Of a DNA stretch of 64,000 bases, positions 17,940 through 26,182 are shown one piece after another (position 1 is the stretch's first letter; every line of letters starts with the position of its first letter). Source of the DNA: Halomonas elongata DSM 2581 (lineage in GTDB: Bacteria; Pseudomonadota; Gammaproteobacteria; Pseudomonadales; Halomonadaceae); the NCBI RefSeq assembly GCF_000196875.2, contig NC_014532.2, positions 558,001 to 622,000 of the forward strand, given 5' to 3'. The notes under the pieces were generated by a model. It worked only from the letters and a program-made list of their open reading frames with translations, searched no databases and was not told the origin of the DNA. Both the position numbers and the translations under genes were made by a program.

Positions 17940-19274
17940 TCAGCCCATGAGCAGGTCGGGTAGCCACAGGGCAAGGCCCGGGAAGAAACACAGCAGGACG
18001 ATCCCCAGCACCATGCACAGCGCGTAGGGCAGGCTGCCGAACAGGATGTCGCGCAACGAGATATCCGGTGCGATGCCCTTGATGATGAAGAGGTTGAGGC
18101 CGACCGGCGGTGTGATCAGGCCGATCTCCAGGTTGATGGTCAGCACCACGGCGAACCAGTAAGGATCGAAGTTGGCGGCCAGGATGATCGGCAGCAGGAT
18201 CGGGGCGGTCATCACGATCACCGCCACCGGCGGCAGGAAGAAGCCGGCCACCAGCAAGAAAACGTTGATGACGCCCATCAGCACCCAGCGATTGACCTCC
18301 AGCTCGGCGATGGCGCCGGCCACGGTCTGGGTGATGAACAGCGACGACAGGGCGTAGGCGAACACCTCGGCGCAGGCGATCACCAGCATGATCATCACGC
18401 TTTCGCGCAGGGAGTCGCGCATGATCAGCTTGATGGGACCGACCTGCCACATGCGGTAGATGAGAATGGCCAGTGCCAGGCATAGAAAAGCGCCGACGCC
18501 GGCTGCCTCGGAAGGCGTGGCCACCCCGCCGTAGAGCGCGAAAAGGATGCCCGCCACCACGGCCAGGAAGGGCAGGACCCGCATCAAGGCCTTGATGTTG
18601 GAGTCGGCATTGGCCTTGACGGTCTCCTTCAGGCGTTCGGCCGTCTGGGCCATCGGGGTCTGGTAGCCGCCGGCCAGCTTGCAGGCAATGATGGTCCAGA
18701 CCATGAACAGGCCCGCCAGCATGAAGCCAGGCACGATGCCGGCGATGAACAATCGCCCGATGGAGGTCTCGCTGGCGATGCCGTAGATGATCATGGTCAC
18801 CGAGGGCGGAATCAGGATGCCCAGGGTACCGCCGGCGGCAATGCAACCGGCGGCGACGCCGTCCGGATAGCCGCGGGTGCGCATCTCGGGGATGCCCATC
18901 TTGCCGATGGCCGCACAGGTGGCGGGAGAAGAACCGGAGAGGGCGGCGAAGATCGAGCAGGCGCCGATATTGGAGACCGCCAGGCCCGCCGGCAGTCGTC
19001 CCATCCACAGGTCCAGCGAGCGATAGAGGTCGCGTCCGGTGGGCGAGGAGGCCACGGCGGCACCCATCAGGATGAACATGGGGATGGCCACGAACCCGAA
19101 GTCGGCGATGCGCTCGAAGAAGGTCTCGCCGAAATAGGTCAGTTCCGGCAGGCCCCGGTCATACAGCAGGGCGAGCAGCGAGACGCCGCCCAGGGCGAAG
19201 GCGATGGGCGTGCCGATGGCCATCAGCGCCACGAGGCCGACGGCCACGATGATACCTAGCGTGATCGGATCCAT
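17940..19274 (-). CDS. matM: TRAP transporter large permease, malonate system
   Basis: DctM-type large membrane subunit, 444 residues with about 12 hydrophobic segments. Signatures include GTPIAFALGG (residues 21-30), FVAIPMFILMGAAVASS and the central LSGSSPATCAAIGKMGIPEM stretch, where DctM proteins have conserved small residues. Couples sodium-driven uptake to the periplasmic binding protein. It starts 1 bp after the small-subunit gene and is followed by matA, so its substrate is very probably malonate, as in the rhizobial matPQMAB operon. Confidence 0.92.
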   Translation of the reverse strand: MDPITLGIIVAVGLVALMAIGTPIAFALGGVSLLALLYDRGLPELTYFGETFFERIADFGFVAIPMFILMGAAVASSPTGRDLYRSLDLWMGRLPAGLAVSNIGACSIFAALSGSSPATCAAIGKMGIPEMRTRGYPDGVAAGCIAAGGTLGILIPPSVTMIIYGIASETSIGRLFIAGIVPGFMLAGLFMVWTIIACKLAGGYQTPMAQTAERLKETVKANADSNIKALMRVLPFLAVVAGILFALYGGVATPSEAAGVGAFLCLALAILIYRMWQVGPIKLIMRDSLRESVMIMLVIACAEVFAYALSSLFITQTVAGAIAELEVNRWVLMGVINVFLLVAGFFLPPVAVIVMTAPILLPIILAANFDPYWFAVVLTINLEIGLITPPVGLNLFIIKGIAPDISLRDILFGSLPYALCMVLGIVLLCFFPGLALWLPDLLMG

Positions 19275-19275
19275 G

Positions 19276-19797
19276 TCAGGCCTCCCCGCGCAGCAGTTCG
19301 GCGATGTACTGCAGGGTCAGCAGGCTGGTGCCCACGGCCATCGGTACCAGGGCCGGCCAGAGAGGAGGATTCCATACTGTGCCGGTGGTCCATTGCCCAT
19401 GCCAGGCCTCGGCCAGATAGATCCAGGCGCCGTAGCTCAGGGCCGCACAGAAACCCAGGCCGAACAGCGAGGCCACGCCTTGCATGATCTTGCGAATCAC
19501 GCCGCCCGCCATGTCGGGCAGCAGGGTGATGGCGACGTGGCCGCCGGTCATCAGCACGTAGGCGCTGCCCATCAGCATGGCGCCGGTGACGGAGAAGACG
19601 GTGAACTCCGTCTGCCAGCTGGTGCTCATGCCCAGCACGTAGCGCACGAATACCATGTGGCAGACCGCGAACACGCCGGCGATGAACATGGCGGCGGCCA
19701 GGTAGGCGGCGTAGCGAGAGAGGCTGTCCATCATGCGAATGTAGAGATCGATGAGCGGCAGGCGTCTGGCAAGGGGTGAAGTATTGGCCATGGCCAT
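19276..19797 (-). CDS. matQ: TRAP transporter small permease, malonate system
   Basis: DctQ-type small membrane subunit, 173 residues with four hydrophobic segments (about 32-52, 68-88, 110-130, 145-165). The start at 19797 has GGGAGGA 5 nt upstream. It lies between the binding-protein gene and the large-permease gene in the canonical P-Q-M order, and is assigned mostly by size, topology and position, as DctQ sequences are weakly conserved. Confidence 0.88.
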   Translation of the reverse strand: MAMANTSPLARRLPLIDLYIRMMDSLSRYAAYLAAAMFIAGVFAVCHMVFVRYVLGMSTSWQTEFTVFSVTGAMLMGSAYVLMTGGHVAITLLPDMAGGVIRKIMQGVASLFGLGFCAALSYGAWIYLAEAWHGQWTTGTVWNPPLWPALVPMAVGTSLLTLQYIAELLRGEA

Positions 19798-19863
19798 GTC
19801 GTCCTCCCGAGGTCAGGGGCACCGGCACCTTCCGGCCGGTGCCGGTGGCGGAGAAGATCCGGA

Positions 19864-20868
19864 TCAATCGACGGCCAGGGCGGCATCGATGAGGGCCTGC
19901 CCATCGGGGACGTTCTCGGCGAAGTTCTTGTAGGCGCTCTGCTTGGCGATTTCCAGCCAGGCGTTGTAGTCCTCTTCGCTCATGCTCACGACCTCGACGC
20001 CATTCTCCTCGAAGACATCGACCATCTGCTGGTCCAGGCCGGCCGCTTTCTCGGCGAAGAACTCCTCGGCGGCCTGGCCGGCTTCCATGAGCGCCTTCTG
20101 CTGAGCCTCGTCGAGTTTCTGCCAGCTCTGCTCGGAGATCAGGATCGGTTCGTACATGAACCACAGGGCATGCTCGCCGGGCTGGGTAAGGCACTCGACC
20201 TGCTCGTAGATGCGGTACGAGACGAAGGACATCGAGGAGGTGTTGGCGGCATCCAGAACGCCGGTCTGCATGGCGGTGTAGATGTCCGAGGAGGGCATGG
20301 AGGTGATCGATGCGCCCGCGGCTTCCAGCATTTCCTCGAAGGCCGGACCGGCGGCGCGGAAGTTCTGGCCGTCGACGGTGTCCGGCGAGGTGATGCAGCG
20401 CTCGCTGGAGGCGAAGCCGCCGGCCAGCCAGGCATCGGCCAGTACCCGGGCGCCGCCTTCCTGAATGACGTCCTTGATCATGCCCATGAACTTGGAGTCG
20501 TTCAGCCGCTGGGCGTGCTCGTGGTTGCGCACCAGGCCGGGCATCAGGGTGGCGGAGAACTCCGGATGACGACCGCTGGCATAGTCGAGCGGCAGCGCGG
20601 TGATGTCGAGTCGACCACGGGTCAGGGCGGACCATTGCTCGCGTGCCTTGAACAGCGACTGGCCGGGATAGACCTCGACTTCGAGCCCCACATCGGCATC
20701 GGCGACCTTCTCGGCCATCAACTGAACCATTTCGTCGCGCACGTCGCCTTGCCCGCCGGGGAACTGGTGGGAGGCGCGCAGTACCGTCTGGGCGGACGCG
20801 GAGGAACTGGCGGCGAGCGCGGCGAGAGCCAGGCCGGCCACCAAGGGTGGCATGTATGAGCGTTTCAT
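19864..20868 (-). CDS. matP: TRAP periplasmic solute-binding protein, malonate system
   Basis: DctP-family binding protein, 334 residues, with a signal peptide ending at SASAQ (about residue 27). The conserved DctP features are present: RASHQFPGGQGDV near the mature N-terminus, and LPLDYASGRHPEF. The ATG at 20868 has AAGGAGA upstream; the frame opens 21 codons earlier, but that extension covers the operator at 20897-20929. First gene of the operon, it captures malonate (inferred from matAB linkage) in the periplasm. Confidence 0.9.
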   Translation of the reverse strand: MKRSYMPPLVAGLALAALAASSSASAQTVLRASHQFPGGQGDVRDEMVQLMAEKVADADVGLEVEVYPGQSLFKAREQWSALTRGRLDITALPLDYASGRHPEFSATLMPGLVRNHEHAQRLNDSKFMGMIKDVIQEGGARVLADAWLAGGFASSERCITSPDTVDGQNFRAAGPAFEEMLEAAGASITSMPSSDIYTAMQTGVLDAANTSSMSFVSYRIYEQVECLTQPGEHALWFMYEPILISEQSWQKLDEAQQKALMEAGQAAEEFFAEKAAGLDQQMVDVFEENGVEVVSMSEEDYNAWLEIAKQSAYKNFAENVPDGQALIDAALAVD

Positions 20869-20896
20869 GGCGTCTCCTTCGAGATTGTTCTTGTAT

Positions 20897-20929
20897 GAAG
20901 TGTGCATCAGCCAAGCTGATGTATACTTC
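20897..20929. promoter_or_regulatory. Probable MatR operator in matP promoter
   Basis: Inverted repeat with 15-nt arms, GAAGTGTGCATCAGC (20897-20911) and GCTGATGTATACTTC (20915-20929), two mismatches and a 3-bp spacer. It lies 28 bp before the matP start and between it and the divergent GntR gene. Its size and symmetry fit a FadR/FCD-type GntR dimer site. Confidence 0.72.
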
Positions 20930-21013
20930 AATAGCCGTATTGAAATACCAGTGTCAAATTTAGGACCTTAGACCAAGGGGTGAGGCAAGCGCGTGAAGGG
21001 AGGAGTCCAGACC

Positions 21014-21688
21014 ATGAAACGGTCGAATACGCAGCGACTTCGGGATGCACTGGAAGACGACATCATCAACGGACGGCGCGCACCGGGGGAACGCCTGGAC
21101 CCGGAGGCCCTGGGCCGCGAGTTCGAGGTGTCGCGCACGCCGGTTCGCGAGGCGATACAGCAACTGGTGGCCAGCGGGCTGGTCACGGTCTCGCCGAAGA
21201 AGGGAACCTTCGTGGCCAAGGTGGGCATTGATCAGTTGATCGAGATGTTCGAGGTGATGGCCGAACTGGAGGGCATGTGCGGGCGGCTGGCCGCCCGGCG
21301 GATCAGCGATGCGGAACTGGCGGAACTGCGCGAGGCCCTGGCGCGATGCGAGACGGCGGCCCGGGCGGGCGATCCCGACGAGTACTATTACGAGAACGCG
21401 GCCTTTCACGACTGCATCTATCGGGCCAGCCACAACGGCTTTCTGGATAGCGAGGCGCGCCAGTTGAAGCAGCGGCTCAAGCCCTACCGACGCCTGCAGC
21501 TTCAGGTGCGTCAGCGCATGGGCAGCTCGCTGGAGGAGCATCGCGAGATCGTCACTGCCATCGAGGCAGGAGAGGCCGAGCGGGCCGAGCGGGCGCTACG
21601 CGATCACGTGCTCATCCAGGGCGAGCGCTTCAGCGACTTCGTCGCCAGCGTGCGCCGGCTCGGCACCCTGCAGGAGGATGCCGTCTGA
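21014..21688 (+). CDS. matR: GntR-family (FCD) regulator, MatR-like
   Basis: 224 residues. The N-terminal winged helix (about 5-70) contains the GntR signature FEVSRTPVREAIQQL; the C-terminal all-helical FCD ligand domain (about 80-215) includes FHDCIYRASHN, with a metal-binding His. The ATG at 21014 has GGGAGGAG (20998-21005) 8 nt upstream; a GTG at 20993 is also in frame. Divergent from matPQMAB with a 33-bp palindromic operator between. In rhizobia MatR is a GntR repressor released by malonate, and the same role is inferred here. Confidence 0.87.
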   Translation: MKRSNTQRLRDALEDDIINGRRAPGERLDPEALGREFEVSRTPVREAIQQLVASGLVTVSPKKGTFVAKVGIDQLIEMFEVMAELEGMCGRLAARRISDAELAELREALARCETAARAGDPDEYYYENAAFHDCIYRASHNGFLDSEARQLKQRLKPYRRLQLQVRQRMGSSLEEHREIVTAIEAGEAERAERALRDHVLIQGERFSDFVASVRRLGTLQEDAV

Positions 21689-21698
21689 GCGAGCCCCT

Positions 21699-22187
21699 TC
21701 AAGCCAGTTGAAAGGGAATCTCGCCGGCTTCGTGGGCCAGCAGCCATTGCTTGCGACCGATGCCGCCAGCGTAGCCGGTGAGTTGGCCGTCGCTGCCGAT
21801 CACCCGGTGGCAGGGCACGACGATGGAAATGGGATTGCGCCCATTGGCCGCGCCCACGGCGCGTTGTCCACCCTTGCAACCGAGCTGTTCGGCGATCTCG
21901 GCGTAGTTGCGCGTTTCGCCGAAGGGAATGGTGGCCAATGCCTCCCAGACCCGCCGTTGGAAATCCGTGCCTCGCGGCGCGAGCGGCAGCTCGAAGTCGC
22001 GGCGTTCACCGGCGAAGTACTCGTCGAGCTGCTGCCGGGCACGCTCGGTGATCTCGTTGGGGCGTGGCGCAGCGTCCTTTTCCATGACGAAGGCGATCTC
22101 GGTGATACCCGAGGCCGTGGCGCTCAGGCGCAGCAGGCCGAGGGCGTCGCTTTGCGGGGGCTGGTAGTAATCGAGGGCGTCGGTCAT
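21699..22187 (-). CDS. ogt: Methylated-DNA-protein cysteine methyltransferase
   Basis: Single-turnover repair of O6-alkylguanine. 162 residues from the ATG at 22187, typical of Ogt. The active site PCHRVIG has its acceptor Cys at about residue 126; RAVGAANGRNP, which binds the DNA and flips the base, lies just before. The start overlaps the stop of the Ada/AlkA fusion gene by 4 nt (ATGA). The pair thus supplies, in one operon, the activities that E. coli splits among Ada, AlkA and Ogt. Confidence 0.92.
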   Translation of the reverse strand: MTDALDYYQPPQSDALGLLRLSATASGITEIAFVMEKDAAPRPNEITERARQQLDEYFAGERRDFELPLAPRGTDFQRRVWEALATIPFGETRNYAEIAEQLGCKGGQRAVGAANGRNPISIVVPCHRVIGSDGQLTGYAGGIGRKQWLLAHEAGEIPFQLA

Positions 22188-23587
22188 CGGCTCGCCTCCA
22201 TGACGTTTTGTTCCGGGTTGTCGGGTGTCGGCTCCTGAGACCATAGCTGAAGGGTCAGGTAGCTGCGCCAGGGCGCGGCATCGGCCGGGTCGCTATCGCC
22301 CAGACGGTCGAGGGTGCGTCGCACACCGGCGTCGCCGTCCAGCCAGATGTCGGGATGTCCGATGCCACGCATGGCGGCGTAGTTCGCCGTCCAGGGGCCG
22401 ATGCCCTTGAGGGCCGTCCACTGGAGCGGATCGTCGCCCGATCCGGCTCCAGCGTACCAGCTTGCAAAGCGTTGCAGGGTAGCCTTGCGCGCGCCGGGCA
22501 TGCGCAGGAACTCGAGTTCGCTGGCGGCAACGGACTCGGGTGTCGGGAAATGATAGCCGTCGCCGGCCGGTTCACCGAGTTGCTCGACCAGGCTGCCGAC
22601 CAGCCGGCGGGCGGCAACGATCGAGACCTGCTGGCCGAGGATCGCCCGCACGCCGGCCTCGAACGGTGACCAGACGCCGGGCAGGCGCAGGCCCTCGGTC
22701 AGTGACAGCCCCGGCGCGATGCGACCGAGATGCGACTCGATGGTGGCGGTGTCGGCATCCAGGTCGAGTACGCGACGAATCTGCCGCACCACCGGCGCCA
22801 GGACGGCGAGGTCGTCGAGCATCAGGTGCACGCGGAAGGCGTGATGCTCGGGATCGTGTTCGGCGGTGAACCAGCCCCGGGCGCTTCCCCAGTGGACATG
22901 GCGACCGTAATGGTGCTCGCCGACCCATTCCAGGCCGTCGATGGCGCGCTGTCGGTGGAAGTCGTGCAAGGGATGCCAGGCATAGGGCGGCCGGTAGGAG
23001 AGCGTCAGCGTCAGGCCGTCGTCGCCGGTGCCACCACGACGGCGCAATTCCCGAGGGGCCAGGCCGATGTGGCGACGAAAGGCATCGTTGAAGCGCCTCA
23101 GGCTGCGAAAGCCGCTGGCATAGGCGACCTCGGTGACGGGCAGCCGGGTCTGGTGCAGCAATTGCTTGGCGAACAGGCACTGACGATGCAGCGCATAGGT
23201 CTTGGGCGAGACGCCGAGACGCTGCTGGAAAAGCTGGCGCAGGTAACGCTCGCCGATACCCAGACGTTCGCAGAGCGCGCCCAATGGGGCCTCGCGAAGG
23301 GCGCCTTCGTCGATCAGCCGCAGGGCACGCTCGAAGGTGGTGTGGGTTCCGCGCCAGGCCGGCGAGTCCGGTGCGCTGTCCGGCCGGCAGCGCAGGCAGG
23401 GCCTGAAGCCGTCCCGCGAGGCGGCCAGGGCGCTTTCGTAGTAACGCACGTTGCGCTCGTGGGGCGGCGTCGCCGGGCAGATCGGGCGGCAGTAGACGCC
23501 GGTGCTGGTCACCGCGACGAAGAAGCGGCCGTCGAACCGGGCATCCCGCGCGAGGCGGGCCTGGCGGCACTGTGATGGTTCCAGCAT
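22184..23587 (-). CDS. Ada N-domain/AraC/AlkA fusion: 3-methyladenine DNA glycosylase and regulator
   Basis: 467 residues from the ATG at 23587. Domain order: Ada zinc domain with four Cys (33, 37, 64, 67; VYCRPIC and CLRC), which senses methyl phosphotriesters; AraC helix-turn-helix (about 80-180); AlkA N-terminal domain (about 190-295); HhH-GPD glycosylase domain (about 300-455) with LKGIGPWTANYAAMRG and catalytic Asp about 419 (IWLDGDAG). It lacks the Ada methyltransferase domain, which is encoded separately by the coupled ogt gene. It probably activates its own operon when alkylated and removes 3-methyladenine. This fusion is known in other proteobacteria and actinobacteria. Confidence 0.92.
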   Translation of the reverse strand: MLEPSQCRQARLARDARFDGRFFVAVTSTGVYCRPICPATPPHERNVRYYESALAASRDGFRPCLRCRPDSAPDSPAWRGTHTTFERALRLIDEGALREAPLGALCERLGIGERYLRQLFQQRLGVSPKTYALHRQCLFAKQLLHQTRLPVTEVAYASGFRSLRRFNDAFRRHIGLAPRELRRRGGTGDDGLTLTLSYRPPYAWHPLHDFHRQRAIDGLEWVGEHHYGRHVHWGSARGWFTAEHDPEHHAFRVHLMLDDLAVLAPVVRQIRRVLDLDADTATIESHLGRIAPGLSLTEGLRLPGVWSPFEAGVRAILGQQVSIVAARRLVGSLVEQLGEPAGDGYHFPTPESVAASELEFLRMPGARKATLQRFASWYAGAGSGDDPLQWTALKGIGPWTANYAAMRGIGHPDIWLDGDAGVRRTLDRLGDSDPADAAPWRSYLTLQLWSQEPTPDNPEQNVMEASR

Positions 23588-23780
23588 GATGGCGCTTCCC
23601 CCAGCATCCCGAGTCGATGTTGCCAGTGTAGCGCGGTGCATCGCGGAGACTAGCCGGAATCGGAAGTGAAGTGTCGACGAAGCGCCGGGCCATCGCGAAG
23701 CGGTCGGCCTGGCATCGCGGTCCTTCCTGGCGGATCATCGAGGCATGCCTGGCCGCTCTGTCCCTGTTGGAGAATCGAAC

Positions 23781-25010
23781 ATGGCCGTGACACTCGATAG
23801 CGCTCGCGAACTCGACCGTCAGGATCCACTGGCGACCTTCAAGGAACGCTTCGCCTTGCCGGAGGGTGTGCTTTATCTCGATGGCAATTCCCTCGGCGCC
23901 CAACCTCTCGCGGCCCGCAAGGCGGTCACCGAGACCATGGACCAGTGGCGCGACGAGCTGATCAAGGGCTGGAACCAGGGCTGGTTCGATGCTCCCGAGC
24001 GGCTTGGCAACCTGCTGGCGCCGGTGATCGGTGCCGGCGAGGGCGAGGTGGTCGTCACCGACAACATCACGCTCAATATCTTCAAGCTGCTGGGCTATAT
24101 CATCGGTCAGCGCGGCGACGGAGGCGGTGTGGTGCTGAGCGAGGGCGGCAATTTTCCCACCGATGGTTACATCGCCCAGGGGTTCAGCCGCTTCGGCGGG
24201 CACCAGCATCGCTTCCTGCCCGAGGGCGAGTCGCTCGAGGCGCATCTCGACGGCGTCGACGTGGTGGTGCTGAGCCAGGTCAATTATCGCACCGGGGCGC
24301 TGCGCGACATGGCGGCTGCCACCCGGCTGGTGCACGCGCACGGCGCCGAAGTGATCTGGGACCTGGCCCACTCGGCGGGCGCGCTGCCGGTGGATCTCAA
24401 CGGCAGCGGTGCACGCTATGCGGTGGGCTGTACCTACAAGTATCTCAACGGTGGGCCAGGTGCACCGGCCTTCATCTATGTCCAGCGCGGCCACCAGGAC
24501 AGTGGCTGGCAGCCGTTGTCCGGCTGGCACGGTCACGCCGCGCCCTTCGCCTTCGAGGCGGACTATGCGCCGGCCGGCGATATCACGCGCTTTCGCACCG
24601 GAACGCACTCGGCGCTGGCCTACAGCGCCCTGGAGGCCTCACTGGCGATGTGGGCCGAGGTCGACATGCACGCCCTGCGCGACAAGAGCCTGGCGGTGAG
24701 CGAGCTGTTCCGCGACTGTCTGGCCGATTTGCTCGAGCCCTACGGCATTGCCGATATCACCCCGGCGGCCGGGGAGCGGGGCAGTCAGGTATCGCTGGTG
24801 GCTGCCGAGGATGGCTTCGCCATCGTTCAGGCGTTGATCGCCCGGGGCGTGATCGGCGATTACCGTGAACCCGGACTGATGCGCTTTGGCTTCACGCCGC
24901 TCTACCTGAGCTTTGAAGACGTCTGGCAGGCGGCCCGTCACTTCCGTGAAGTGCTGGAGAGCGGCGAGTACCGGGAGTCACGCTTCAAGGTGCGTAGCGC
25001 GGTGACCTGA
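23781..25010 (+). CDS. kynU: Kynureninase
   Basis: PLP enzyme cleaving kynurenine to anthranilate and alanine (or 3-hydroxykynurenine to 3-hydroxyanthranilate). 409 residues from the ATG at 23781. The family features are LYLDGNSLG (residues 31-39), WDLAHSAGA with the PLP-ring Asp (about 194), and the Schiff-base lysine in TYKYLNGGPG (Lys220). GC-rich like the core genome. Followed after 70 bp by kynA on the same strand. No kynurenine formamidase (kynB) is in the window. Confidence 0.93.
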   Translation: MAVTLDSARELDRQDPLATFKERFALPEGVLYLDGNSLGAQPLAARKAVTETMDQWRDELIKGWNQGWFDAPERLGNLLAPVIGAGEGEVVVTDNITLNIFKLLGYIIGQRGDGGGVVLSEGGNFPTDGYIAQGFSRFGGHQHRFLPEGESLEAHLDGVDVVVLSQVNYRTGALRDMAAATRLVHAHGAEVIWDLAHSAGALPVDLNGSGARYAVGCTYKYLNGGPGAPAFIYVQRGHQDSGWQPLSGWHGHAAPFAFEADYAPAGDITRFRTGTHSALAYSALEASLAMWAEVDMHALRDKSLAVSELFRDCLADLLEPYGIADITPAAGERGSQVSLVAAEDGFAIVQALIARGVIGDYREPGLMRFGFTPLYLSFEDVWQAARHFREVLESGEYRESRFKVRSAVT

Positions 25011-25039
25011 AGGCAGGGCAAGACAAGGGGGCGGATGAC

Positions 25040-25084
25040 ATGACCGACGTATCACCATGGGTACAAGCAGGGGAGCCGTCGTGA
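25040..25084 (+). CDS. Possible 14-codon upstream ORF coupled to kynA
   Basis: ATG at 25040, preceded by AAGGGGGCG, opens a 14-residue frame (MTDVSPWVQAGEPS) whose TGA stop overlaps the GTG start of kynA (GTGA). It contains one Trp codon. It could be a coupling leader, the truncated start of a lost gene, or chance. No terminator-like hairpin was seen between it and kynA, so a trp-type attenuator is not supported. Confidence 0.3.
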   Translation: MTDVSPWVQAGEPS

Positions 25085-25941
25085 GCCATTTAGACGAGAA
25101 CAAGACACGCCAGAACGCCGTGAACCTGCAGGACGAAAAAAATGTTCATTGGGATCAGGACATGAGCTATGGGCAGTACCTGGGGCTCGAGGCCCTGCTG
25201 TCCTGTCAGCGTCCGGTTTCTAACGAGCATGATGAAATGCTCTTCGTGATTATCCACCAGGTCTCTGAGCTATGGCTCAAGCAATGCCTGCATGAGGCTC
25301 ATGCGGCGGCCCGGCATATTGCGGCGGATCAGCTTCGGCCGGCCTTCAAGATGCTCAGCCGGGTCGCGCGAATTCAGGAGCAGATGATCCAGGCCTGGGA
25401 GGTTCTGGTCACCATGACGCCTTCCGATTACGTCAGTTTCCGCGACAGCCTGGGGCAGAGCTCCGGCTTTCAGTCGCATCAATACCGGGAGCTGGAGTTT
25501 CTGTTGGGCAACAAGCACCCTGGCATGGTCAAGGTGCATCGTTCCCATTCCGCGAATTACCAGAGGCTCATGAGTGTATTGCAGGCGCCAAGCCTGTATG
25601 ACATCAGCCTCCAGTTGCTGGCTCGACGGGGGTTCAAATTGCCGGCATCGGTACTGGATCGAGACTGGTCAGAGCCCTACGAGGCTTGTGCAGAAGTTGA
25701 GGCCGTGTGGGCGGATATCTACGCGAGTACCGACCATCACTGGGATTTGTATGAGCTGGCGGAAAAGTTGGTCGATACCGAATACAACTTCCACAAGTGG
25801 CGCTTCAGCCACATGAAAACCGTGGAACGTATTATCGGCCATAAGAGCGGGACTGGCGGAACCTCGGGCGTGTCCTATCTGAAGAAGGCGCTGGACCTGA
25901 AGTTCTTCCCTGAACTCTGGTCGGTCAGAACCTCCTTGTAG
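25081..25941 (+). CDS. kynA: Tryptophan 2,3-dioxygenase
   Basis: Haem enzyme making N-formylkynurenine from tryptophan. 286 residues from the GTG at 25081, which has AGGGGAG 5 nt upstream; an ATG at 25057 has none. Active-site residues match the family: HQVSELW (His59 region) for substrate binding, the haem-ligand His in IIGHKSGTGG (about 254) and TSGVSYL. It follows kynU, but its GC content and codon choice are visibly lower, so it may have a different origin. Feeds kynU once formamide is removed by an enzyme encoded elsewhere. Confidence 0.93.
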   Translation: MSHLDENKTRQNAVNLQDEKNVHWDQDMSYGQYLGLEALLSCQRPVSNEHDEMLFVIIHQVSELWLKQCLHEAHAAARHIAADQLRPAFKMLSRVARIQEQMIQAWEVLVTMTPSDYVSFRDSLGQSSGFQSHQYRELEFLLGNKHPGMVKVHRSHSANYQRLMSVLQAPSLYDISLQLLARRGFKLPASVLDRDWSEPYEACAEVEAVWADIYASTDHHWDLYELAEKLVDTEYNFHKWRFSHMKTVERIIGHKSGTGGTSGVSYLKKALDLKFFPELWSVRTSL

Positions 25942-26182
25942 CCGGGTTGGTCGGTATCCTTGGAGAAGCGGTGACGTGTTTTTGGTACGGGCCTGGTGTT
26001 ATTCCATGGTACGTTCCGTAAATATGTTCCGATGACTTTTAAAGAACCTCCAAGAAACGCCTTGAGAGCTTTTCCTGACCAGTAAAGGCCATCGGGGTTG
26101 TGTCGGGCTTACCTGGTGGCTTGGAGTTTGCTTGACTGTAAGGATGCCGTTTCGGCTGCCTTCGATCATACGGAGTTGCCAC

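Noticed and set aside
25011..25090. trp-type attenuator before kynA
   Set aside because: Only one Trp codon and no terminator/antiterminator hairpins could be drawn.
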